Position numbers and translations under genes: made by a program
Part shown: positions 1 to 8,453 of the stretch, piece after piece
Numbering within the stretch: position 1 is the stretch's first letter
Layout: each line of letters opens with the position of its first letter
Notes under the pieces: model-generated
The model's input: only the letters and a program-made list of their open reading frames with translations
Database searches by the model: none
What the model was told of the DNA's origin: nothing
From: DATLMR01 sp035634255
GTDB taxonomy: Bacteria > Acidobacteriota > Blastocatellia > UBA7656
Direction of reading: 5' to 3'
Assembly (NCBI GenBank): GCA_035634255.1
Contig: DASQDI010000055.1
Location: 34,145-98,144, forward strand
Length of the DNA: 64,000 bases

Positions 1-169
1 CGGTTGGATAAAAAGCTATTGAATGAACAAAGGTCCGGGAACATCGAGGCGGGCACAAAAGCCATTAAAAGAATGGCAACGCGCGCGCGGCTGCGAGGCA
101 GTCTGTCATCCCACATAACCACACCCCTTAAACTCCGATACTGGACTTTAACCTGGGTGGAAACGGTTA

Positions 170-390
170 GCGGCTTCAGCGAAGGCCGACGCTGAGCTGC
201 ACGAAATCGAGATTACGACATGAGCCCTTAGCTCATCTAACTACGGTAGATTTCCCGGCCTTCACTTTATAAAAGGACGATTTAATCAGTTGGGCTACTC
301 CAAGCTACGTGCCTAGGGGTGATTTGCTGGCTTTCGCGGGCCTGAATAGCTAATCGGTGGAGTACGCATCCCGATTACTGACCGCGCAAT
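170..390. other. Non-coding region with nested inverted repeats; candidate structured RNA
   Basis: Bases 1-470 hold no credible gene and look less G+C-rich than the neighbours. Three perfect inverted repeats are nested: GAAGGCCG (181-188) with CGGCCTTC (256-263), GAAATC (203-208) with GATTTC (249-254), and ATGAGC (220-225) with GCTCAT (231-236). A further stem pairs TAATCGG (351-357) with CCGATTA (371-377). CAGCG (177-181) can also pair with CGCTG (190-194), which would compete with the outer stem. I do not recognise a known RNA family, and the strand is not determined. Confidence 0.35.
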
Positions 391-469
391 TTTAGAGCTA
401 TGCGCCATCCGTGTCAAACAAAAATTCATGATAGTTTACACGCAATGTTATGTAGGTAACTTAGGGAAC

Positions 470-579
470 AGTGGTCAGTGGTCAGGGGCCGGGGGTCAGG
501 GAAGATAAGAGACTCTCTTTATTGAATCCCTCTCCAACCCTGGCCCCTGACCGCTGACTCCTGAACACTCACCCCTGAG
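470..579. repeat. Dispersed heptamer-arm inverted repeat, copy 1
   Basis: The left arm reads as heptamers of the GGTCAGG/GGCCGGG type (471-501). The right arm (about 540-579) is the complement type CCTGACC/CCTGGCC. Between them lies the core AGACTCTCTTTA...GAATCCC (about 510-530). The element abuts the stop codon of the reverse-strand beta-helix gene (stop at 580-582), so it probably forms a hairpin in that transcript's 3' end. Three related copies lie near 7552, 20497 and 57694. Confidence 0.75.
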
Positions 580-3500
580 CTACGGCAACCCGTTCCAGTC
601 GCCGACTATCGGGTGGTCCTCGGGCACTCCGAGCGTGAACACGATCTCAGCGAAGCCGTTCGTGTTCGAGTTCCGCAGGAAGAAGTCTCCGTTGCGGTAG
701 ACGCCGATGGTGTCGACCCCGTCGCCGTTCCAGTCGCCGGTCACGGGCTTGTCTCCGGGCAGCCCGTACGTCAGGAATATGTCCGCGAATCCGGTGGAGT
801 TCGTGTTCTTCAAGAACAAGGCTCCGTTGGACGGGCGGAACACTCCGGTCGTAACTATGCCGTCGCCGTCCCAGTCGCCTGATATGCCGACATCGCCCGG
901 TATTCCGAGCTCAAACACGAGGTCGGGAGCGCCCGTCGTGTTGGAGTTTCTGAGGAAGAAAGTTCCGTTACGGTAGATGCCTATGGTGTCGATGCCGTCG
1001 CCGTCCCAGTCCCCGACCACGGGCTGATCGCCCGGCGCTCCGAAGGTGATGACGAGGTCGGCGAAACCGTTGGTGTTGGAGTTGCGGAGCAGGAAGTTGC
1101 CGCCGCGATAAACGCCTATGGTGTCGACCCCGTCCCCGTCCCAGTCTCCGGTCACGGGGAAGTCTCCGGGAATTCCATAAGTGAGGAGCGTATCGGCGAA
1201 GCCCGTGTCGTTGGCATTCTTCAGGAAGAGCGCTCCGTTGGACGGGCGGAATACGCCGGTGGTATCGACGTTTCGCGCGCCCCTGAAGTTAATGATCGTG
1301 CTCGCTCCCGCGAAATCGGCGGAAGGAGGCGTGAAGGCGAAGCGGCGTTTAGAGGGGGTGGCGCGATAAGTCGTCCCGGCTTCGAATCCCGTCTGCGACC
1401 AGTTGCCCGAAGCGTTGGTCTGCACGGGAGGGGGAATGGCCCCGGTGCCGATGACGCGGGTGAAGGTGATGGTGACGCCCGGTATGCCGAGGCCGGACGC
1501 CGTGGCCGTGCGGCCCGACACCGCGAAAGTGGTGGCGCCTCCCGCCTGGTTGATGGTGAAGGTCTGGTTCTCGACGGTGAATGTGCCGGAGCGGGCGGCA
1601 CCGGCATTCGCCTCGACCGCGAAAGTGAGAGTGCCGTTCCCGGTCCCGCTGACGTTCACGGGGAAGGTGATCCAGCTCTCCCTGCTCGACGCCCTCCACG
1701 AGCACCCGGCTCCCGCCGTAACATTCACGGTCCCCGTGCCGCCCGACGCGGGGATCGACGCGCTGGAAGGCGAGATGGAGTAGGCGCAGCCGGTGCCGCT
1801 CTGAGTGACCGTGAAGGTCTGGCCCGCGATTGTCAAAGTGCCGGTGCGCGAGCCGGGGCCCGCATTCTGGCTGACGGTGTAGATGACCGACCCGTTGCCG
1901 GAGCCGGAGCCGCCCCCCGTGATCGTGATGAATGCCGCGTTGCTCGTGGCCGTCCAGTCGCATCCCGCGGGCCTGGTCACCACGACCTGCCCCGCGCCTC
2001 CCGCCGAAGAGAAGGCGTCGCTCGGAGGGGAGAATGACGCGGGAGGGTTCGACACGAAGGTCGCCGCGACCGACGAGTTGTTGCCCGGCTGCGGGTCGTC
2101 GTTTGCCGAGTCGACCGTCGCGGTGTTGTTGATGACCGACCCGTTGGCCGCGGAGCAACTCACCCGCGCAACGATGCTGGCCGTTTGCGAAGTGTTCGGG
2201 GCGATGGGGCCGAAGGTTATGACCCGGTCGTTGCCGGACCCGGAGCAAACGATCCCGGCGGGCGCGTTGCACGAGACGAAGGAGAGGGAGCCGGGCAGGC
2301 TGTCGGTCACCACGACCGACGACGGGGTGTCGGGCCCGAAGTTGCTCACGGTGATCGTGTAGGTGATGGTCGCCCCCGCGACGGCGGCGGCGCTCGAAGC
2401 CTGCTTGGTGACGGCGAGGTCGGCCGACGAGGTGAAGATCACGCACGGGGAGAACTCCGACGTGTTGCCCGTGGGATTGGTGGCCGTGGCCGTGATGAAT
2501 GGCCCCGCGGAGGCGGAGGCGGGCAGGGTGACGTTGAAGCTCGCATTCCCCGACCCGTTGGTCGTCACGGATGTCGAGCCGAGGAACTCCTGCCCTTCGC
2601 CCGAGCCGAGAGGGTCGCAGGCGATGTTGGAAAAAAAGTCGATGGTGAAAGACGTGTTCGCCGTGCTGTTGAGCGTGCCCTGAACGTTCGTGCTCGTGGC
2701 CGACGCGCTGCTCGCGGAGGTGATGATGGGCGTGTTTTGCAGGTTATTCGGCCCCGAGTCCGGGTCCCCCGGATCGTTGTTCGTCACCCCGACGGGCGCG
2801 AGGTCTATCCCGAGCCCTCCGTTCGCGAAGATCAGATTCGCCCGGATGGCATTGCCCGTCCCTTCCTGGACCAGGACGCCCCCGGTGCTGTTGTTGGCAA
2901 TCGTGTTGCCCTCGCCGGCCGACGGCCCCCCGATGACGTTGTTGTTCGAGCCGTTGCCGATGAATATTCCGCGGAAGAGATTCGGCAGGGCGATTCTGCC
3001 GTCGATCTTGGTGCCGATGAAGTTGCCGCGTATCTGGTTCCCGCCGCCCAGATTGATTCGGATCCCGTTGGCGTTATTCCCCGAGATGATGTTGCGGGCC
3101 CCGGCGGCAGTCCCGCCGATTATGTTGCTCGAAGACTCGAAGAGGTCTATGCCGTCTATCTCATTCCCGAGGTCGTCGGTGCCGTTCACGTCCGTGCCGA
3201 TGAAGTTGCCCTGCACGGCGTTTCCCGATGCGTTGGAGAATTGAATGCTGACCCCCTTCCCGTCGTTGCCCGAGATCACATTTCGCATCCCGGCCTGCGT
3301 GCCCCCGACCGTGTTGCCCGGCGCGTCGATGATCGACACGCCGTCCGCGTTGTTGGCTATCCGCGAAGTTCCGGCGACGTTGGTGCCGATGAAATTGCCG
3401 CGCACATGGTTTCCGGTCGCCGGAGAGCCGATTATCAACACGCCGTGCGTCAGGTTGCCCGAGATGACGTTGCGAGACGAATCGGTGGTCCCGCCTATTA

Positions 3501-4110
3501 TATTGTTGGACGAGTTGCTGATGACCACCCCGTTTTCGGCGTTGCCCTGAGCGATCTGTCCGAGGAGGTTCGTGCCGATGTAATTTCCCTCGATGGTATT
3601 GCCGCCGAGGTTGGAGATGGTGATGCCGCTCCCCCCGAAATTATTTATCACCAGGCCGCGCACGGTGCTGTCCCCCCCGGTCAGGCTCAGCCCGTTCGTG
3701 CCCTCGCCCGCGCTCTGGCCGTTCAGCTCGATCAAAGGAGCGCCGGAGAAACCCGGCTGCAACGTTCCGTCTATGGTGACCACTTCGCTGATGTTGGGCA
3801 GAGGGCCGAGCAGGTTTATCTTCTGCGGCCCCGTCGAGATGCTGAAGACGATGGTGTCCGCGCCCGGATTCAGGTTGGCGGCCAGTATGGCCTCGCGGAG
3901 GGTGCATTCCCCGGAGTCGCACGCCCCGGTGCCGGGGTCGGCGGACGAGTTGACTGTGAAGATCATCGGCGGGGCCGGCATCGCATTTCCGAAATTGGCG
4001 GCGGGCGGCCCGGCGCCGAATGCCCTGGTCGCGCGCGGGCCGAATGGGTGCGCCGACAGCAGGGCCACCGCGCTCATCAATAACAGGTAAAATGCGTAAT
4101 GCCTTTTCAT
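580..4110 (-). CDS. Secreted CSLREA / beta-helix / DUF11 / BACON / FG-GAP-like repeat protein
   Basis: A very large (1176 aa) exported modular protein with a signal peptide at residues 1-30. A CSLREA-type motif (GECTLREAILAAN, about 66-78) is followed by a right-handed parallel beta-helix (about 90-460) built of repeats of the form GNxIGT...GV.I...N.IGG...RNVISGN. Then come a spacer domain, a DUF11 domain (about 560-690), two BACON-like domains (about 710-860; CDWTATSNAAF and CSWRASSRESW), a carboxypeptidase-regulatory-like domain (about 865-945), and five 46-residue repeats with DWDGDG/VDTIGVYR motifs to the C-terminus. These last repeats resemble FG-GAP/VCBS calcium-binding blades. The architecture is typical of surface or secreted adhesion or polysaccharide-binding proteins, but no catalytic residues are evident. 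The start follows a GGAGCGATT-type ribosome site. A dispersed repeat lies directly at the 3' end. Confidence 0.9.
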   Translation of the reverse strand: MKRHYAFYLLLMSAVALLSAHPFGPRATRAFGAGPPAANFGNAMPAPPMIFTVNSSADPGTGACDSGECTLREAILAANLNPGADTIVFSISTGPQKINLLGPLPNISEVVTIDGTLQPGFSGAPLIELNGQSAGEGTNGLSLTGGDSTVRGLVINNFGGSGITISNLGGNTIEGNYIGTNLLGQIAQGNAENGVVISNSSNNIIGGTTDSSRNVISGNLTHGVLIIGSPATGNHVRGNFIGTNVAGTSRIANNADGVSIIDAPGNTVGGTQAGMRNVISGNDGKGVSIQFSNASGNAVQGNFIGTDVNGTDDLGNEIDGIDLFESSSNIIGGTAAGARNIISGNNANGIRINLGGGNQIRGNFIGTKIDGRIALPNLFRGIFIGNGSNNNVIGGPSAGEGNTIANNSTGGVLVQEGTGNAIRANLIFANGGLGIDLAPVGVTNNDPGDPDSGPNNLQNTPIITSASSASATSTNVQGTLNSTANTSFTIDFFSNIACDPLGSGEGQEFLGSTSVTTNGSGNASFNVTLPASASAGPFITATATNPTGNTSEFSPCVIFTSSADLAVTKQASSAAAVAGATITYTITVSNFGPDTPSSVVVTDSLPGSLSFVSCNAPAGIVCSGSGNDRVITFGPIAPNTSQTASIVARVSCSAANGSVINNTATVDSANDDPQPGNNSSVAATFVSNPPASFSPPSDAFSSAGGAGQVVVTRPAGCDWTATSNAAFITITGGGSGSGNGSVIYTVSQNAGPGSRTGTLTIAGQTFTVTQSGTGCAYSISPSSASIPASGGTGTVNVTAGAGCSWRASSRESWITFPVNVSGTGNGTLTFAVEANAGAARSGTFTVENQTFTINQAGGATTFAVSGRTATASGLGIPGVTITFTRVIGTGAIPPPVQTNASGNWSQTGFEAGTTYRATPSKRRFAFTPPSADFAGASTIINFRGARNVDTTGVFRPSNGALFLKNANDTGFADTLLTYGIPGDFPVTGDWDGDGVDTIGVYRGGNFLLRNSNTNGFADLVITFGAPGDQPVVGDWDGDGIDTIGIYRNGTFFLRNSNTTGAPDLVFELGIPGDVGISGDWDGDGIVTTGVFRPSNGALFLKNTNSTGFADIFLTYGLPGDKPVTGDWNGDGVDTIGVYRNGDFFLRNSNTNGFAEIVFTLGVPEDHPIVGDWNGLP

Positions 4111-4586
4111 AATCGCTCCTGGTCGTGATTTGGTTGCGTGAAGAGTGATATGAAAAGCAAGAAGAGGCCCTACAACCTGAAGTTTGAGGCTGGAATCACT
4201 TTCCCATCATTCGTTCACTTCGGAGAAAGCGCTCACACTGCTCGCCGATCAGTTGGCGAGCATGGCCCGCTTATGACGAAGGACGATTTCAGGTTGATAG
4301 AATCGGGGTGCAGGTGCGCCGCTTCTCAGACGGCAAGCATCTTATGCATGAGTCTATCCGGGGTCAAGGAGAATCAGCTTTACGTACCGGCAAGCGGATC
4401 CCTCGTGGCCACTTCAACTTTGAATCCCCGCGACCGGGTGGCGGCTGTGCTATTGATGCCCGCACCCTCTTTGGTCTATCCTCCCGCATGTCTTGATGGC
4501 CCGGATACCTTCTCCCCTCCCTGCCTTAGCACCCGGCGGGTGATTCTCCGGGACTCAGCGAATAAATCTTTCTGGAGGATTTGGTA
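4111..4586. other. Intergenic region, no supported gene
   Basis: The region separates the divergent beta-helix gene and the small Tat peptide gene. A GTG-started reading frame covers most of it, but it has no ribosome site and no recognisable protein, so I do not call it. One hairpin, CTCGCC (4241-4246) with GGCGAG (4255-4260), is visible. Promoters for both flanking genes should lie here, but none stands out. Confidence 0.5.
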
Positions 4587-4841
4587 ATGAAGAGCATTTC
4601 TCGAAGGAAAGTCCTAACCCAGGTGCTTCCCGCCACGGCCTTAGGGCTGGCCCTGTCTCACCCGGCGAGCGCGGCGGACCAGCCGCACATGCAAGCGGCC
4701 CTGGACGCTTTGAGGGTGGCGAAGAAAGAATTGGAAGCGGCCAGTGCGGACAAGGGTGGGCACAGGGCACGGGCGCAGAGGCTCGTGGGTCAGGCGATAG
4801 CAGAAGTCGAGAGAGGCATCAGATTCGACAGGCGTAATTGA
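4587..4841 (+). CDS. Small Tat-exported helical protein, unknown function
   Basis: 84 aa. A twin-arginine signal (SRRKVLTQVLPATALGLAL) ends at an ASA/AD cleavage site near residue 28. The mature part of about 56 residues is predicted to be all-helical and carries a QPHM...AL..L motif and a DKGGHR motif. From memory this pattern recurs in short uncharacterised Tat proteins of several phyla. The ATG at 4587 is chosen because GGAGGAT (4574-4580) lies six bases upstream; a TTG six bases earlier is less well placed. No operon partner. A hairpin follows at 4858-4884. Tat export suggests folding before export, but no cofactor motif is visible. Confidence 0.75.
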   Translation: MKSISRRKVLTQVLPATALGLALSHPASAADQPHMQAALDALRVAKKELEAASADKGGHRARAQRLVGQAIAEVERGIRFDRRN

Positions 4842-4857
4842 AAGGGCCGACCGGGCG

Positions 4858-4884
4858 GTGGCGCGGGAATGATGCCCGCGCCAC
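4858..4884. terminator. Hairpin downstream of small Tat gene
   Basis: Perfect 10-bp stem GTGGCGCGGG (4858-4867) with CCCGCGCCAC (4875-4884) and a 7-base loop, 17 bases after the stop codon. No T-run follows, so it may work as a transcript-stabilising hairpin rather than a classical terminator. Its core resembles the hairpin at 32752-32784. Confidence 0.45.
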
Positions 4885-5125
4885 GCGGACGCCCCTAACA
4901 ACCGTATGCAGCGGAGCGCGGGCGGGCGAGTTCGGCATGACGCATCTAAAACCGGCGCCCGCGCCCTCCGAGGCGTAACCTTAGAAGCGCCAGGCATGCG
5001 CGGGATACCTGAGCAGGGCAGAACCGGGAAACAATTCCACAATGAGCCGGGGCCGCGCTGACGATGCCAGAGAAATCTGCGGGTAGTGCCAACGCCCACC
5101 CGATGGGGTCCGTTAAGGAGTTCGT

Positions 5126-5611
5126 TTACGCCCTCGCCCTCTTCGCGGCATTCTCCGGCACGACCTTTTTTGTGATGAAGAGTATTGCGGATGCGATGAG
5201 CCAGGCTATCAGTGGGCCTATGATGAGGCCAACAATCAGGTGCGCCAGCACGTGAGTCCAGTTCTTGCCGTCCGAACCGCCGCTGTACTCGGGAATGCTG
5301 AAGACGTTATCCTTTTGCGTCAGGATCGCGATAATGATGCCGGCGATGACGATTGCCTGCGCGACGACGCTTTGGATGAACAGGAGCGGGAGTAGCTGTT
5401 TATAGCTCCCGAAGCCGGAAGTGTGAACGCGGATCGCGTAGTAGACTATGCCGATCAGCGACACGACAGAGATGCTCAACCACCTCGTAGCGGAGTCAGG
5501 GACGCCGCCGAGCGAGAGCAAGAGGCGTCCGAGTCCGACGGCGAGAATGAGCAGCAGGATGTACTTCTGGAAGGCGAGATATTCAGAAACCGTTTTGCCG
5601 AAAATAGTCAT
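5126..5611 (-). CDS. Small four-helix membrane protein, unknown
   Basis: 161 aa with about four transmembrane segments (roughly residues 15-35, 43-62, 74-98 and 120-147), a soluble loop SIPEYSGGSDGKNW between helices three and four, and a positively charged tail (KKVVPENAAKRARA). I do not recognise a family. The start is firm: AGGAGGAATACC precedes the ATG. It stands alone, with a hairpin-bearing intergenic region downstream and a gene-poor stretch upstream. Confidence 0.7.
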   Translation of the reverse strand: MTIFGKTVSEYLAFQKYILLLILAVGLGRLLLSLGGVPDSATRWLSISVVSLIGIVYYAIRVHTSGFGSYKQLLPLLFIQSVVAQAIVIAGIIIAILTQKDNVFSIPEYSGGSDGKNWTHVLAHLIVGLIIGPLIAWLIASAILFITKKVVPENAAKRARA

Positions 5612-5917
5612 GGTATTCCTCCTGTAGGGGCAGTTCTTCCGTCACATCTAATCTACCAGTGTCTCCGAAATTATTCCCTAACGCTAAAGATGGTACACCC
5701 GGTAAGCCCTCGAAATTCTCCGTCTGGAGAATATTACCAGCCGCCTCGCATTGCAAGGCCGGCGACCGGGACTTTATCCGGGTCGGAGAGTAGGTCGGGG
5801 CACGGCACGGCAAGGTATTGCGAAAGAGTCCTGCCTAATAAGCGCACCCGGCGGGGGCCGCGAATCGGGTTTGATTTACTGAGTTGGGCAGCCGGCGCGG
5901 GTCGCTCACGCGAAGCG
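5612..5917. other. Intergenic region, no supported gene
   Basis: About 300 bases between the reverse-strand membrane protein gene and the 3' end of the PqqD-knottin gene. Short reading frames on both strands have no ribosome site or family resemblance. I see no RNA gene. The promoter of the membrane-protein gene should lie near 5640-5700 but is not evident. Confidence 0.5.
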
Positions 5918-6400
5918 TTATACGCACCTGCCGCTCGAACATAACCCGCTGCAACACTGCGCGCTGGTGACGCACATAGCGCCCGAGGCGCGGCACGTCG
6001 CCGCCTCCGTCGCGGCGGGCGCGAGGATGGAAGTCACCAGAGGCAGCCCGGCCGCGGCCGCGAGGCCGACCCTTCTCACGACTTCGCGCCGCGTCATTTT
6101 AGGCCGCTGCGATTGCCGCGCCCCGGCCCCCTCAAGGAGCCGCGCTTTCTCCAACTCGCCGAGCGCATACCGGACCACCGCTTCATCGACCGGCCCCTTC
6201 AACTCCTCCTCAAGGAGCCCGGCCATCTCCGCCACGGTAGTCTCCCCATCGCAGTGATTCCATACCATCGCCGCCGGCCCGTTCAGGCAGTGGGCCCTGT
6301 GTCGATAAATGTCGTAGACGAGCACCTCTTCCGGCATTGCCCGGATCACAAGCCCGTCCCTTCTCGCTCGCGGCGAGATTTCCGGCGTCGCGTCTGTCAT
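5918..6400 (-). CDS. PqqD-domain protein with internal Tat-like segment and C-terminal knottin-like cysteine motif
   Basis: 160 aa in three parts. Residues 10-92 form a PqqD-like fold (VYDIYRHRAHCLNGPAAMVW, then a DGETTVAEMA helix and a GELEKARLLE end). PqqD-type domains usually bind leader peptides for a peptide-modifying enzyme. Residues 102-134 look like a twin-arginine signal (MTRREVVRRVGLAAAAGL... ending ATEAA), oddly in mid-protein. The last 25 residues carry six cysteines at 136, 143, 149, 150, 154 and 159, spaced C-x6-C-x5-CC-x3-C-x4-C. That spacing matches the inhibitor cystine knot of conotoxin-like peptides. No radical SAM or protease maturase lies nearby. The PqqD part is confident; the knottin reading is inference from spacing. 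A start at M102 giving a free Tat-knottin peptide cannot be excluded. Confidence 0.8.
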   Translation of the reverse strand: MTDATPEISPRARRDGLVIRAMPEEVLVYDIYRHRAHCLNGPAAMVWNHCDGETTVAEMAGLLEEELKGPVDEAVVRYALGELEKARLLEGAGARQSQRPKMTRREVVRRVGLAAAAGLPLVTSILAPAATEAATCRASGAMCVTSAQCCSGLCSSGRCV

Positions 6401-6517
6401 GATGATTGTGCCTTTACTGGTCCTCGGAGAGATTTATACGGACCTGGGCATGGAAACCGGGGGCATTCTAGGAGGAAACGTACTCGGTGTCAAACTAAAA
6501 GGATTCGCGCGACCCGG

Positions 6518-6898
6518 TCAAACGAAGACGTAGCGGTCCGCCAGGGCGAAGTTTATGAGCGAGCAGATGCCGATGGCCGCGAGGTTGGCGGCGTAGGCAT
6601 TCAGGCCGAGCCGCCCGACGAAGACCGACATGAGGAGCAGGTTTCCTACGATGCAGATGGCCCCCGTCGTCAGGTTGAACCGCGCGAGCATGCACGCGGA
6701 GCTCAGGCCCGAGCGGTCGGCCCACGTCCATTTCCTGTGCCACACGAAGTTGTGCAGGAGGGCCGACTCCACGGCGAACACGGTGGCGACGAGGTAGTGC
6801 AGCCCCATGACCTTCATGAAGAAGAAGAGTGAGGCGGCCTGCACCGCTATCCCCGCCGCGCCGACCGCGTTGAATTTGAAGAAACGATTGATGCTCAA
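6518..6898 (-). CDS. GtrA-family membrane protein
   Basis: 126 aa with four transmembrane helices and the GtrA-like pattern: N-terminal RFFKFNAVGAAGIAVQAASL, then VESALLHNFVWHRKWTWADR between helices two and three, and a C-terminal NFALADRYVF. GtrA proteins are thought to move lipid-linked sugars across the inner membrane for cell-surface polysaccharide modification. No glycosyltransferase partner is adjacent. The codon at the start is TTG (6896-6898), preceded by GGGATAGAGC. Family call confident, substrate unknown. Confidence 0.85.
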   Translation of the reverse strand: MSINRFFKFNAVGAAGIAVQAASLFFFMKVMGLHYLVATVFAVESALLHNFVWHRKWTWADRSGLSSACMLARFNLTTGAICIVGNLLLMSVFVGRLGLNAYAANLAAIGICSLINFALADRYVFV

Positions 6899-6972
6899 GC
6901 TCTATCCCAAAAGAGTCGCTCCGTTCGGTCCGGATTACGCGCAAACGAGACGGTCAACCTTAGAGGGCCGCG

Positions 6973-7401
6973 TCAATACTCCCTTGAAATCTCAATCGCG
7001 GCGGCGCAGGCGTCGATGGGAGACAGCAGGATTATCATCAGCCAGATGGGTATCGACACGAGCGCGAAGATCGCTTTCCGCAGGAGCCGGCTGTAGAGCG
7101 GCCTCGTGTGGCCGGTCGAGACGCCCGAGAGCACCGCGCTGACCAGGGGGCCGGAGACCGGCCGGTAAAATCCGGCCCTCAGTTTCACCTGTTCGAGCGA
7201 AGTCGTTGTGTAAAGCGAGGTCGAGTTGTTATTGCCGGGGGCGGTCATAGCTCTTTTGAATGTGCTCTCTTTAAGCTCTGATTTATTCACCTGCTGGCAT
7301 ACTCCGCACCAGCGACAGAACTTGTCACGTTCGAGCAACCCGCCGCCGCAAGCAGCGCAGAGTTTCACGGCGACTGTATCTATGTGGTCTGTGTCGATCA
7401 T
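6973..7401 (-). CDS. Zinc-ribbon protein with C-terminal membrane helix
   Basis: 142 aa. Residues 15-35 hold a zinc ribbon with two CxxC knuckles (CAAC and CRWC). The middle is polar and low in features, and a single hydrophobic helix (about 113-135) lies near the C-terminus. It resembles two other small ribbon-plus-membrane proteins in this window (8630-9118 and 39140-39817). GGAGTATCCAGTC before the ATG supports the start. Function unknown. Confidence 0.7.
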   Translation of the reverse strand: MIDTDHIDTVAVKLCAACGGGLLERDKFCRWCGVCQQVNKSELKESTFKRAMTAPGNNNSTSLYTTTSLEQVKLRAGFYRPVSGPLVSAVLSGVSTGHTRPLYSRLLRKAIFALVSIPIWLMIILLSPIDACAAAIEISREY

Positions 7402-7551
7402 GACTGGATACTCCGTTTATTTTTTTCATGAAACCCTCTGCAAGGAAGGTGCCACGGCTTAATTGCGGCTAAATCGCTGGATATCCGCGCGGGACTCGAC
7501 GATATGGTGTAAGCGCGTAGACGAAGGGGTGCAGTAAAAAGAGGACAGATG

Positions 7552-7688
7552 GATCAGGGGTCAGAGGCCGGGGGGCAGGGGGCAGGGAGGCCGCCCGTGA
7601 TTTCGATTAGATCAAAAGGGATTCTATAAAGAGAGTCTAAAATGATTCTTCCTTAGCCCCTGACCTCTGGCTCCCGGCCTCTGGCCCC
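7552..7688. repeat. Dispersed heptamer-arm inverted repeat, copy 2 (core inverted)
   Basis: Arms of GGTCAGA/GGCCGGG/GGGCAGG-type heptamers (7553-7590) and CCTGACC/CTGGCTC/CCGGCCT-type (7657-7688) flank a core read here in reverse: GGGATTCTATAAAGAGAGTC (7618-7637). The right arm overlaps the last codons of the enoyl-CoA hydratase gene and supplies its stop codon (TAA at 7653-7655). Confidence 0.75.
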
Positions 7689-8453
7689 CGCCTTCATTTT
7701 TTCGTAGAAGCGGGTCACGTGCTCGCGGTGCTCGTCGGAGTTCAGGCGGCGGACGAACGTCTCGTTGACCTCGTTCAGGGCCGACTTGGTGTCGAGGTCT
7801 ATCAGCTCGCGCGTGAGCCGCTTGGTCTCGATCAGAGCCTCCCGCGGTCGCGACGCGAGGACCTCCGCAAGCTCCGCCGCGCGAGCCATCAGCTCCGGGC
7901 CGGGATAGATGTGATTGACGAGGCCGATGCGGTACGCCTCTTCGGCGGGGATGTTCTGTCCGGTCATCGCGAGCTCTTTGGCCCGCGCGAGCCCTATCGT
8001 TTTATAGAGCGGGTGGATGATCTGCGTCAGGCCGATGTTGATCTCGGCCTGCCCGAAGACCGCCTCGCGCGCCGCGAGCCGAATGTCGCAGAACGCCGCC
8101 AGGTCGAAACCTCCCGCGATTGCCGGGCCGTTCACCGCCGCTATCACCGGCTGGGGCAGGGTCCAGACGAGGTTGAACATAGCCGTCACCGTCTTCAGGT
8201 AAGCCAGCTTCTCATCCGGGGTCCAGCTTACGAGCAGCCCGAGGTCGAGGCCCGCGCAAAAACTGCGGCCCGCCCCGGTGAGGATCACCGCGTTCACGCC
8301 CTCGTCGCTTTCGGCCCCCCTGAGCGCGTCGGTCAGTTTCAGGACCAGGTCGGGGTGAAGCGAGTTGCTCTTCTCCGGGCGGTTGAGAGTGAGCGTAAGG
8401 ACCGACCCCCGCCTGTCGGACAGCACGTACGGCTCGGGCGAATCACCTTTCAT
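7653..8453 (-). CDS. Enoyl-CoA hydratase/isomerase family protein
   Basis: 266 aa crotonase-fold enzyme that probably hydrates or isomerises an acyl-CoA in beta-oxidation or a related pathway. The CoA and oxyanion-hole signatures are clear (GAGRSFCAGLDLG; NGPAIAGGFDLAAFCDIRLA). In that second motif the first catalytic glutamate of classical hydratases is replaced by aspartate (GGFDLA), while the second is present (QAEINIGL), so the exact reaction is uncertain. GAGGAGG lies upstream of the ATG. The last residues (about AGARGREPEVRG) are encoded by the dispersed repeat at 7552-7688, so the native C-terminus has been replaced or extended. No other fatty-acid gene is adjacent. Confidence 0.9.
   Translation of the reverse strand: MKGDSPEPYVLSDRRGSVLTLTLNRPEKSNSLHPDLVLKLTDALRGAESDEGVNAVILTGAGRSFCAGLDLGLLVSWTPDEKLAYLKTVTAMFNLVWTLPQPVIAAVNGPAIAGGFDLAAFCDIRLAAREAVFGQAEINIGLTQIIHPLYKTIGLARAKELAMTGQNIPAEEAYRIGLVNHIYPGPELMARAAELAEVLASRPREALIETKRLTRELIDLDTKSALNEVNETFVRRLNSDEHREHVTRFYEKMKAGARGREPEVRG

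Noticed and set aside
4..195. 63-codon open frame at the left edge
   Set aside because: TTG start, no ribosome site, low-complexity content; the region looks non-coding.
181..263. Possible tRNA from the 8-bp closing stem
   Set aside because: No T at position 8, no TTCRA-type T-arm and no CCA-side features; the internal stems do not fit a cloverleaf.
2185..4083. 632-codon open frame on the forward strand
   Set aside because: Antisense to the beta-helix gene; composition follows the shadow of its codon bias, with no family signal.
4138..4587. 149-codon open frame before the small Tat gene
   Set aside because: GTG start without ribosome site and no resemblance to any family; not supported.
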